Shown here: positions 23,833-32,390 of the stretch, one piece after another
How the letters are laid out: every line of letters begins with the position of its first letter
Position numbering within the stretch: position 1 is the stretch's first letter
NCBI RefSeq assembly: GCF_024763615.1
Contig: NC_077225.1
Span: 3,658,001-3,722,000, forward strand
Reading direction: 5' to 3'
Source: Phlebotomus papatasi
Taxonomy: Eukaryota > Arthropoda > Insecta > Diptera > Psychodidae
DNA length: 64,000 nucleotides
Program-made: the position numbers and the translations under genes
Notes under the pieces: model-generated
What the model was told of the DNA's origin: nothing
Databases searched by the model: none
The model's input: the letters and a program-made list of their open reading frames with translations, nothing else

Positions 23833-24348
23833 TCAAACAATTGTGCTTCCTAAGAAAATACCTTCGCACAGCTGATTCCCCAAAACAACACAATTACCCG
23901 TAATATTTTCACTTACTTTACAAAATGCAAGTAATTCACATCGAGGAGGGATCATGTTGCACCTTGGTGCGTCATTTAGCAGTGGGGTTATAAGACGTTG
24001 ACCACTCAGATTGATGGCTAGGCACATTTTTTCATAATCGACAATCGCGTCATATTTTCTTAGAAAATCGCCACCGATAATACCGTCTGCGTTAGCAGCA
24101 ATTTCTCCCAGGATGATGAACTCATGGAAAATATTTTCCGATTCAAAGTTCACCTCCAAATTTATTGAACCCAATGACGTAACACTACCCGAAATTCCAT
24201 TGATCTTAATTGTTTTAGATTGATTAATATTTCCGAAAGATGTGATGCAACAACTTTTAATTACACTTATAGATGCACCAGTATCAACTAAAAATTTAAA
24301 TTTTTTACCGTCTATATAAATATGCACATAATTCATTCCATCTGCCAA
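23833..24348 (-). CDS. Gypsy element B aspartic protease
   Basis: The 171-residue segment contains FLVDTGASISVIKS, the DTGA active site of retroviral-type proteases, and IIGGDFLRKYDAIVDY, matching the flap and second conserved motif. In intact elements it is cut from the Gag-Pol precursor to process it. It shares the frame of pol (20951-23802) but is split from it by a stop at about 23830-23832. That stop may be mutational. The upstream Gag end reaches it only after a frame change. Confidence 0.88.
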   Translation of the reverse strand: MADGMNYVHIYIDGKKFKFLVDTGASISVIKSCCITSFGNINQSKTIKINGISGSVTSLGSINLEVNFESENIFHEFIILGEIAANADGIIGGDFLRKYDAIVDYEKMCLAINLSGQRLITPLLNDAPRCNMIPPRCELLAFCKVSENITGNCVVLGNQLCEGIFLGSTIV

Positions 24349-25556
24349 AAAGATTGTGCGATTTTTAACGAAAAAAATTTATTTGAGCTTGTTCATCTAA
24401 AGTTGCTGAAGATTCTTGAGCAACATTCACATTTCTGCTGGACTGATTCTGAGAATTATTATTATTTCGAGAGTTATTATTTCCGTAGTGAGAATTTCCG
24501 TTTCGAGATCCTCGGCCTCGTCTCGAGCCTTGTCCGCGGTTATTGTTATTATTGCTATTATTGGAGTGATTAAAATTGTCATTATTTGATTTTTTTGATT
24601 TTTTCGACCACGGTTATTCCCTCGGAATCCTCGATTTTTCCCTTTCGAATTATGGCCTTTTGTCGCCAAATTTACGTTTTCTTCTTTCGGCGGCTTCTCT
24701 TCGTCGAGAGCCCCTTGAATTGCCTCTCGTAGGGATGAATAATCGCGTGCTTTTACAATTGTTCTCATTTCTTGCGACTTTAACCCATTAGCAAATACAC
24801 ATATCGCGTTTTTCTCATTAATAGCATGAATTGCCGGATTATCTCCTGCATTTTCTCCCGTTTGAGCTAATGTAAGATTTGTTAACAAAACCTCAATTTC
24901 ATTACCAAATTCTTGAACTGATTTTTACCTTACTTTTGAATCGCAAGTTTTGCAGCTAAAGCAGTTGCAGATTTGGGAGGAAAAAGGAATTTTTTAATAT
25001 CCGCAATTAAAGCAGTATTTGACTCGTATGATGATTTTAGTTTTAATTTCGCAGCACTCTTTAATCGCGTTTTAAGTACAAACGTAGTGAGAACTTTTCT
25101 GGCTTCTGCAGATAAGAGGGACGCATACAATTCGATGCCATCAATAATTTGACGAGTAACATCTTCCTCTCCGGTCATTACAGGAATTAACGCGGATGCT
25201 GATTTTAAATCAAATGATGCCATTGTTGAGATTGTTAAAGAATTATTTGCTTGAACTACTTCTACTATTTCTTCAATCTTCTCTTCAGCAATTTTAAGAC
25301 CTTTTTCTAGGCGTAATATGGAATCTTCTTGTAATTCAAAAATTTTCTTCACAATTCCTACTTTTAATAATTTTTCTTCTTCAGAGCCTTTAACATCTAT
25401 TTGAAATTCTAGTTTATCAACTTTATCGCATAGTTGGCTAATTGCCTTAATATTTTCATCTGTTTTTTCTTTTAATCGTTTCCTATTTGGCCCATCTTTT
25501 ACTAAATTCTTATGAATATCACTTAGCTGTTTTAAGATTTCGTGCAGTCCATCCAT
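24340..25556 (-). pseudogene. Gypsy element B gag, frameshifted
   Basis: The N-terminal half (24930-25556) starts with MDGLHEILKQLSDIHKN and is a helical, coiled-coil-rich Gag. The next part (about 24600-24890) is in another frame and has KNAICVFANGLKSQEMRTIV, typical of the Gag capsid C-terminus, and then an Arg/Gly/Asn-rich region in place of zinc knuckles. A further frame change in an A run near 24585-24600 is needed for the Asn- and Arg-rich tail to continue to a stop near 24362. Homopolymer errors in the assembly could explain one of the shifts. No CCHC motif is seen, as in some Gypsy Gags. Confidence 0.8.
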
Positions 25557-26040
25557 TGCGCTTCATCTCCATCCTAGATTGTTACTGGATGAGGTTGTTT
25601 TCTATTGTCAAGCCGCTTGCAGATTTGTCTCCACAGCATCTGCAGCAATAGAGTCACAGCTACCGTAATACCAAATGATGAAATAGACATCCTTCTAAGA
25701 GTAATCGTTGTCGCTTCCATTCTTCATCGTCTGCATTGATGCAGCATTAGCAGCACCAGTCTGGAGCACAGTCGTTTTCCCTTCGTCTATAGGGCATGTA
25801 CACTTTGCGCCCATTTTGCTGAATTATTTTCCGTTGATTTACAGATGAAAATTTGACGTGTAATTTCACTAACAGTTGTTCATCTCACTTTTTTCATTAC
25901 TTTTTGTCTTTAGATTTTTTTTTTCACAGTAGTGTTATTTATTTTATTATCTTAAGTAATTGCATTGTCTTTCACTTTTCAATAGTTAAACTAACTCTAT
26001 AACTTATTTCACTATTTCTCGCGAAAACTCTAGTTGAGCT

Positions 26041-26053
26041 GGCAGGATCGCCA
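26041..26053 (-). promoter_or_regulatory. Primer-binding site of element B
   Basis: On the minus strand TGGCGATCCTGCC directly follows the LTR end ATTACA. TGG at the LTR border is the standard complement of a tRNA CCA end. The tRNA was not identified. The untranslated leader from here to the gag start at 25556 is about 480 bp and has no ORF. Confidence 0.75.
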
Positions 26054-26185
26054 TGTAATAATAAAAATGTTCTTGAGTAAAACACACTTCATTCTCTTAA
26101 GGTGTTTATTCGTTCCGCGCTCTTTTTCAACTCTTCTTCATAATTCTTTACAAAAGAGTTTTATTTGGGGACTTAATGCAAGCTT
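26054..26185 (-). repeat. Truncated 5' LTR of element B
   Basis: It matches 19759-19892 of the 3' LTR at about 94%. It stops abruptly after GCAAGCTT, where the arm of the MULE-like element begins. The remaining 100 bp of the LTR, including its promoter end, are missing from the window; the sequence beyond the MULE-like element (28037 on) does not resume it. Confidence 0.88.
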
Positions 26186-26595
26186 GTATTTTACATTTCG
26201 TATTTTACATCTTCGTATTGCACATTTCGTATTGCGGAAACTTCGTATTTCAGCACATTTCGTATTTTACCATTTCGTATTTCACATATCGTCTTTCATA
26301 CATTTTGTACAAAAATTTAACATTTCGTCTTCCATATATTTCATACAATCATATCAACCAATAAAATAATAGAATTGTAGTTTTATAAGGTCAAGGGCGC
26401 TATGCGCCTCGGGTCTGAGTTTGAAGTCGAAAATTATGCTTTTTAATTATTCTTTTATTTAAAATTTTTATGTAAATTTGCGACTGCTTCAGCAAATATG
26501 TCAAATTTTACCACCAAGTCTGAGAAATATTGGTAAATGTTTACAATATGCTCTTAAACACATTTGAGCCTTTTATTCATAACTTTATCAAGACA

Positions 26596-27054
26596 TTAGA
26601 TGGAGATTTTATAAAAGGGAAACGTGACCATTAAAATAGATTTTATAATAATTCCTTGAGGCTTTTTTGTAGATATATCTTGTGTAGCCGAGGCTTTTGC
26701 CCTGAAAGATTCCTTATGGAGGCCAAATCTTTTCGCGGCTAATTGCCCAGCGCCACCAAAGCTCTGTGCCTCCATCCGATCTCGTCCAGACCATGTTACC
26801 GACTGACTGACAGTATCTCCTGTTATCCTGTTAACCAAGGCCAAGCCCACACACGATAATAGGCTTTGCTTGGAGCGGGAGGCGGGAAATATGAAGTTCC
26901 TGCGAACAGGGAAGGGATAGGCGTGATCAACTTCGCTATCAGGTGAAGAATCTTGCCAATACTTGAAAATTTCTATTTTTATCACATAAAATTGCTGCCT
27001 ATTTATTTTTTTTACGTTTTTCTTGCCAAATATTTTTTTTATGTTTAATCTCAA
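26596..27054 (-). other. Open frame in MULE centre, possibly captured DNA
   Basis: The frame is open for about 150 codons and includes a less AT-rich stretch coding SRSKQSLLSCVGLALVNRI and WSGRDRMEAQSFGGAGQLA, unlike the AT-rich element around it. I do not recognise a family. It ends within the arm. MULEs are known to capture gene fragments, so a captured exon is possible. Chance is also possible. Confidence 0.3.
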
Positions 27055-27261
27055 TAGTACTTCGTTTTTATTTTTTTAATTTTATTTTTCTTTTTTTCTT
27101 TCGTTTTGTTGTTTTTTTTTCTATTTTTTTTATCTTTCTGTGCGTTTGATTTTTTCATATCTGAATGTGGAATATCACGACGAAGAGAAAAAAATAAAAT
27201 TCGTAAATTTAACTTTATATAGAAATATTTTATTGCCAAGATATTGAAAACATTATAGACT

Positions 27262-27597
27262 TTAACACTGGAAATTTTGAGAAATTCCGCGTAAAAAATT
27301 GATCACGCATCGGTTGGAATAGTCGTTTACGACTGCTTTAATGCTATTTCCGATAGCCGCATACTTTTTGTTGCACGGATTTCCCTGATGTCCTGCTATG
27401 AATTGAGCAATTTCATAATTGTGAAGAATTTGTTGCTTCTTTAGGCAGTTGATAAAACGATAAACATTGGGATAGATTGTTTCACAGATGTTCTGGAAGC
27501 TTCTGTACCATCCTTCCACGTTGTTGTTTGTTCTGCAATTGCGCTGCAATGACGATGTCATTGCAGGAATTATTATAAAATCTATTTTAATGGTCAC
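27262..27597 (-). pseudogene. MULE (FLYWCH-associated) transposase C-terminal fragment
   Basis: The key motif is NNNVEGWYRSFQNICETIYPNVYRFINCLKKQQ, shared here only in part: NNNVEGWYRSF and NVYRFINCLKKQQ, followed by a region matching the end of MULE transposases found in insect Phantom-like elements and FLYWCH proteins. About 100 residues remain; the catalytic DDE core is absent. The first codons overlap the right arm. It confirms the superfamily of the surrounding arms and shows this copy is non-autonomous. Confidence 0.7.
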
Positions 27598-28036
27598 GTT
27601 TCCCTTTTATAAAATCTCCATCTAATGTCTTGATAAAGTTATGAATAAAAGGCTCAAATGTGTTTTAAGAGCATATTGTAAACATTTACCAATATTTCTC
27701 AGACTTGGTGGTAAAATTTGAAATATTTGCTGAAGCAGTCGCAAATTTACATAAAAATTTTAAATAAAAGAATAATTAAAAAGCATAATTTTCGACTTCA
27801 AACTCAGACCCGAGGCGCATAACGCCCTTGACCTTATAAAACTACAATTCTATTATTTTATTGGTTGATATGCTTGTATGAAATATATGGAAGACGAAGT
27901 GTTAAATTTTTGTACAAAATGTATGAAAGACGAAATGTGAAATACGAAATGGTAAAATACGAAATGTGCTGAAATACGAAGTTTCCGCAATACGAAATGT
28001 GCAATACGAAGATGTAAAATACGAAATGTAAAATAC

Positions 28037-28453
28037 GAGGTTTCCCAATCCCTTCCGGTGGACATCCATCATCTCATTCAAAATGTCAAACAGGGTGTTA
28101 TCTACAGGTGGATTTGAGCTTTGGAGTGGGTTTTGCTGATCACTAGATGTGGAGCAAGGCGCCGACAACTCCCGAATCCTTTCCCTGACAGTCAGTATCA
28201 ACTCAGTATACTTGTCAATGAAGTCATCCTGCACGGTTTCCTCCAGATTCGTCCGCTCCTCATCCTCCGAGATTGCATCAAAGATTAGCTCCTGGTTGGA
28301 GAGGAAGTCTCTCTTATTCTCCTCAAGAGTATCCTGAAGAGACTTCCATTGAGCCACAGTTTTTGAGGATCCATTGGAAATGTTCACTTCTAGCTTTCCA
28401 AGCTGTCTCTTGAGGGCACGCTGACACCTTATCAGCGCCTCTACACTAGTCAT
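28037..28453 (-). pseudogene. BEL/Pao gag N-terminal fragment, cut by the MULE arm
   Basis: ATG at 28451-28453 begins MTSVEALIRCQRALKRQLGK, and the next 110 residues are a helical, acidic region (EENKRDFLSNQELIFDAISE, ILTVRERIRELS) like the start of BEL/Pao Gags such as the one at 46177. The sequence changes abruptly at 28036/28037 to the arm of the MULE-like element. Everything downstream of Gag is lost. A leader with TTGGTCCTTTGG, as in BEL leaders, lies upstream at about 28520-28535. Confidence 0.7.
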
Positions 28454-28534
28454 TTTGTCTGGTAAACAACCAGGTGACGCTCCAGTGGTAGTAGCTTCCA
28501 CGGCGCAGTCCAAATGCCAAAGGACCAATTATGT

Positions 28535-29130
28535 GAGGTATTTACCTGTGATAAAATCAGAACACGCCTGATAAAATCCCTTTTAAGACAATCTGTGATA
28601 CAACAATGTACCTGCAAATAGATAATACCGTGAGCCTTATCCCGCTCGAACGGCGAAAATCTATTGACGAAAGGAATGCACAATTCCTCCTGACAATTTT
28701 CCACACGGAAAATTGATTGGATGGCTCAACACTGAACCAGAATTCACAAGATTTGTCGTCCGCAGGAATACACAATTCTAACAGAGGACTTTCACAACAA
28801 TTACAATTCCCGATGCCTAACACAAGACAGGAAATTTTTGGATTTTTTCTCAGCACGAAGAAGAGGCGTCCTTTCACAAAGAATGCTTTATTTCAAGAGA
28901 GCTTTTTTCACTAGTATTGCCAGAAGGGCGGATTCGAACATTTTTCTTGCAGTGTTGCCTGAAGGGCAATTGCAAAATGGCGGTGTCCCAAAGTGGGGAA
29001 TGAGTGGTGGAATTCAAGTGACAACCAAAACATAAACAATAGTAAGCCACAAAACATTCAAGAGACTTTTCCACAGAATCTTTCATGCTGTCTCCTGAAA
29101 AATGGCTCAGATTGAGTTGGCCCCTTGTAA
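28535..29130 (-). repeat. Possible BEL/Pao 5' LTR
   Basis: Read on the minus strand it has AATAAA at about 28888-28893 and a CAGGTAAATAC splice-donor-like site shortly before the gag leader, the same order as in the LTR at 45454-45972 (ATAAAG, then CCAGGTAAAGCC, then leader). The borders are inferred: there is no second copy in the window. The upper edge is near 29130, where LINE endonuclease sequence begins. Confidence 0.35.
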
Positions 29131-29139
29131 TTTCCAAGG

Positions 29140-29576
29140 AGCGATATGTAATTACAGACTTTACGATATGTAATTGCTAGTAATTTGTCCAAGTCAGAGT
29201 TGAACACATTTTCCGAAAAAGGAGTTTTATCAGAAGGCGAATAATAGACTGCTACTAAATTAATTTTATGACTTCCTGTGCAGATTTCTAACGCAATATG
29301 TTCAATTATATCAGTATTAATTACTCGTAGTGGTTTGTGTTTAATATTTTTACGAACCGCAATTGCGACACCACCACCCGTACGATCCTTCCTGTCGTTA
29401 CGGTACACACAGTGCTCCATCAGATAAAAATTTGAATTTTCTTTGAGCCATGTCTCTGTAAAAAGGAAAGGATCAGTTACATGTTTTGTCAAAAAGTAAT
29501 TAATTTCATGTATTTTGTTATGAACGCTCTGAGCGTTCCAGAAAGCAATACTTAAAAGTCTATGGTCCAGCACCAT
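29140..29576 (-). pseudogene. Jockey-like LINE endonuclease fragment (ORF2 start)
   Basis: The segment starts MVLDHRLLSIAFWNAQSVHN and contains LFTETWLKENSNF, RKDRTGGGVAIAVR and YYSPSDKTPF, the order of motifs in the apurinic endonuclease domain of LINE ORF2. About 145 residues remain, then the frame ends where a CGATATGTAATT sequence is repeated twice (29137-29174). It probably belongs with the ORF1 at 35462-36822 on the same strand, separated by the LINE inserted at 29597-35453. Confidence 0.8.
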
Positions 29577-29990
29577 ATATTCAAAGAAAAATATATTGTC
29601 GTGTTTGGAGTTCGGTTGTGTATTTGCCGTGCTCTTGATTTTTGTTGAATATCTTGTGATATACTTAAGTCTGTGACTTTAAACGTATATTCGTGATTGT
29701 TGCTTGACTCGGTGACTCTGGCAGCCTTTCAATAAGTGACAAGTTTGTCTTAAATTTTAAGAAAATTGGATTTTCTTCAAACTATTTTCCTGTACATGTG
29801 AGTGTCTCTAGTGGCATTATCATCCATGGGATATCAGTTATTGGTGACCGTTGCGTTTGGAACCTGTCTTCGTGGTGCTGCATGTTGCTGTTGATTCATC
29901 TGTGTAGGGAAGAGGAATTATTGTGAATGGAGAATCCAGAAATTGGCGCAAAACCAAAACGCACCAACACTATTGTGTTTGTGTAATAAT

Positions 29991-30397
29991 TTATACAGCG
30001 AGGGAAATTATCAGTAGGAGTTTTACTAGTTTGCTCCCACTATCCTGGTAATTTCCTTAACATTTTACTTTCTGAGAAAGATTCGCCCTGTCCTTCCCTT
30101 TTCGTCCCCCATAGTGTGCCCTTGGGGTAGTGTGGCCACTTGTTGCTGACTTGGAGTTGTGCAGTGTGGTGGAGCTGCGTTGGTGCTGGTGGTTCCCTGA
30201 TGAACAGAGTTTTTGGCGCGCTTTCGGAGAGGTTTTTGGACGGTCACCCGGTGGATTGCAGCGCAAATTTTGGTGTTTTGTTACTTTATACGGCGAGGGA
30301 AATTTTTAGTGGGAGTCTTACAAGTTTGCTCCCACTAATTTGGTAATTTCCTTTTCTTATTTATTTTTGTGGGCAAGCCGTCCTGTCCCTCTTTTAT
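29991..30397 (+). repeat. Two copies of a ~112-bp 5' UTR segment of the LINE
   Basis: A segment starting TTATACRGCGAGGGAAATT and containing GTTTGCTCCCACTA and TTCCTGTCC-like text occurs at 29991-30102 and again at 30284-30397, about 80% identical and 293 bp apart. Repeated 5' units are known as promoter monomers in some LINEs. The second copy lies directly before ORF1. The remaining 5' part (29597-29990) shows no repeat and no ORF. Confidence 0.65.
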
Positions 30398-30422
30398 ATC
30401 TTCCAGTGTTTTCTCGGAAGGG

Positions 30423-32376
30423 ATGCCTGAGGCTCCTAGGTCCACCCGGAGCAGCCCTGGTCTTTGTGGGGTGTGCAATGTGAGAGTGAACCATAGGTTT
30501 GCGCCTGGTATTCTGTGCTCTGGTGGCTGTGAGACGTGGTTCCACGGTGGCTGCGTTAATCCTAAATTATCTGTGGATAATATTGTGACGAATTTGCCCT
30601 TTTAAATGTCTAGGGGTTGTGAAATATCCAAGACAACCCCCCCCCCCTATCTCCACAATACGTCTTTGGATCCCTCATAGCCCCAAACATCCATTTTGGG
30701 GCGACAATTCCAGTATATGCACTTAAGTGCGATTTTTACACTTAAGCCTATACTTCGGAAGGGCAACGTTCATGTCTTTGCAAGACAGTGAAGGCAATGT
30801 CTGTGGAGAAGATAGAGAGAAGGAGGGAGTTTTAAATTGCCCCTTTATGACCCAGGCAATTTGCCTGTGGTATCAATCACAGCGTGGTGAGTCGCCGGCT
30901 GTGTGAACGGGGAAGCTCCTGGGGTTGCAATAGCCGTGTCAACCCTTACCAGACACGCGCATCCCCTTGTTCCTGTGAATGGAGTCTCTACGATTCCACG
31001 GTTCAGGTTGAATCCGCCTGCCGTGAGAGAATTTAGCCAGGCGAGTCGCCTTGGGGATCAGCAGAAGTTGAGATGCAGACCCTCTTCCATAAGGGGATGT
31101 AACCTGAGGACCACCCCTTAAACACTGAGGACACTGAAGATGCCCCAATGACCGCCGGCAGCAATAGAGAGAGCTCTACACGGCAGTGGAATCGTCGGAG
31201 TTTGGGAGATCGATTCGGGCGAGTCGCCTGTGGAGCTTGCCATCAACCACCCTGATGCCACATCAACCCCTAACTACGTCTACAGAGGCCCCAAGATGGG
31301 AATTCACGGATATTATACCCAGACTGAGATTATAAGTTGGGAAATAAATTATCACTAAGGAAAGCCACGGTGTTTTTACTCACTGGAGGCCACGGATGGG
31401 TTTCTTAACCCCCTAGGGGGTAGTCGGTCCGCCAGGGTGCATTTGTTACAAGGGTGGGGGCTCCTCAACCCATATTCGTAACAATATTAAGGCCTCGCGG
31501 ACTGGACTGTTCTCATGGGTTTGTGAGAGATGCTTTACTCGTGAGGATGGTGATTTCAACGCGACTAGGATTATCAACCGTACTGCTGGGCTCAGTGGCC
31601 GTGTTGACGTGATTGAGTCTGACCTCTCACTTCTGGCCTCGCGGTGTGAGGGACTCGAGAAGGAAAATGCTGCTCTACGTGCTCTAGTTGCGGCTCTCAC
31701 TTCCCGGGTGACTGTTCTGGAGGTCCGTGGAGCTCCCGCGCCGCAGCATTCATCTCCTAGACCATCGATGGGTGGGGTATCCTATCACTGGCCCACTGGT
31801 CTTCCCGATGGGTCTGGACATCCTGCCGGGCCTGATCTCTTTGACGTTGATGGTGCTGTGGGTGGGAATGCCACTGATCGCCCCTTTGATGAGCCTGGCC
31901 CCTCTGGTACTGATTCGTCGCATGGAGGGGTCTCCGCTATACGAAATGTGTCCGGACCTAATTCTGATGGTCTTGATCCGCCTTCTGGTGACCCCGGGAG
32001 GGGCCGGCAGAGGTTATTTAACCGCAGAGCTCTGCGTGTGGGATCTGGGGGTGCTTGTGATCGTCTTCCTACAGTGCCTAGGTTTAAATGGCTTTTCGTG
32101 ACTCGCATCGCGAATCGCATAAAAACTGATGAGTTCATCGCCTTTGTCAAGGAGAAACTTTCTACTGAGCGTGCGCTTAAATGTATTAGACTAACCAAGG
32201 CACCCCCGACTGATCCAGTTGGAAGAGTGGCATCCTATAAGATTGAGTTGACTCCTGAGGAGTATGAGTGTGCAACGTAGGAAGGGTTTTGGCCTGATGG
32301 CGTCCTGTTTGCGACTCTTTCTTTTCGTCCGAGAGTGATGGCCGCTCGGGGCGGGGGCTCCCTTGCGGCGATTTGA
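30423..32376 (+). pseudogene. LINE ORF1 (PHD finger, coiled coil), split by an LTR-like element
   Basis: ATG at 30423 starts MPEAPRSTRSS, followed by a PHD finger (CGVCNVRV, ILCSGGCETWFHGGC). The finger is cut at 30593 and its last pair (WVCERC) lies at about 31515-31535, after the inserted element; removal of the insert and one ATAT copy restores the frame. A coiled coil follows (CEGLEKENAALRALVAAL), then a Ser/Pro/Gly-rich linker and a C-terminal domain (FKWLFVTRIANRIKTDEF). TAG at 32278-32280 interrupts this domain, whose usual end (FWPDGV) continues in frame to TGA at 32374-32376. PHD-bearing ORF1 proteins are known in CR1-type LINEs and bind the LINE RNA. Confidence 0.8.
30594..31483 (+). 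mobile_element. LTR-like element 3 (solo LTR), inserted in the LINE ORF1
   Basis: It begins TGTGACGAATTTG and ends TTCGTAACA with ATAT on both sides (30590-30593 and 31484-31487). It contains GCCTATACTTCGGAAG at about 30746 and AATAAA at about 31339, 145 bp from the end. These features match LTR-like elements 1 and 2, but it is shorter and no counterpart of their protein was recognised. The insertion point lies between the zinc ligands of the LINE PHD finger, and the host frame can be followed on both sides, so the borders are reliable. Confidence 0.85.
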
Positions 32377-32390
32377 TTCCCTCGTGCTCT

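Larger units (their letters stand above)
26186..28036. mobile_element. MULE/Phantom-like element with 471-bp inverted arms
   Basis: The arms 26186-26656 and 27565-28036 are near-perfect inverse copies. They begin GTATTTTACATTTCGTATTT and contain many copies of a TTTCGTATT motif near the ends, a typical subterminal pattern. The 908-bp centre holds the end of a MULE-type transposase (27262-27597) and a GC-richer segment (about 26657-26960). No matching 8-11 bp duplication flanks the element: the left flank ends AATGCAAGCTT and the right begins GAGGTTTCCC. Very long arms around a short centre fit Mutator-like or fold-back elements. Confidence 0.85.

Noticed and set aside
27051..27239. Lys/Asn-rich minus-strand ORF in the MULE centre
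   Set aside because: Low-complexity translation of A/T runs.
28717..29035. Short plus-strand ORFs upstream of the BEL gag fragment
   Set aside because: They lie in a probable LTR/leader and have no domain.
30903..31121. ORF in LTR-like element 3 as homolog of the U3 protein
   Set aside because: Only a few scattered residues resemble the proteins of elements 1 and 2; similarity is not convincing.
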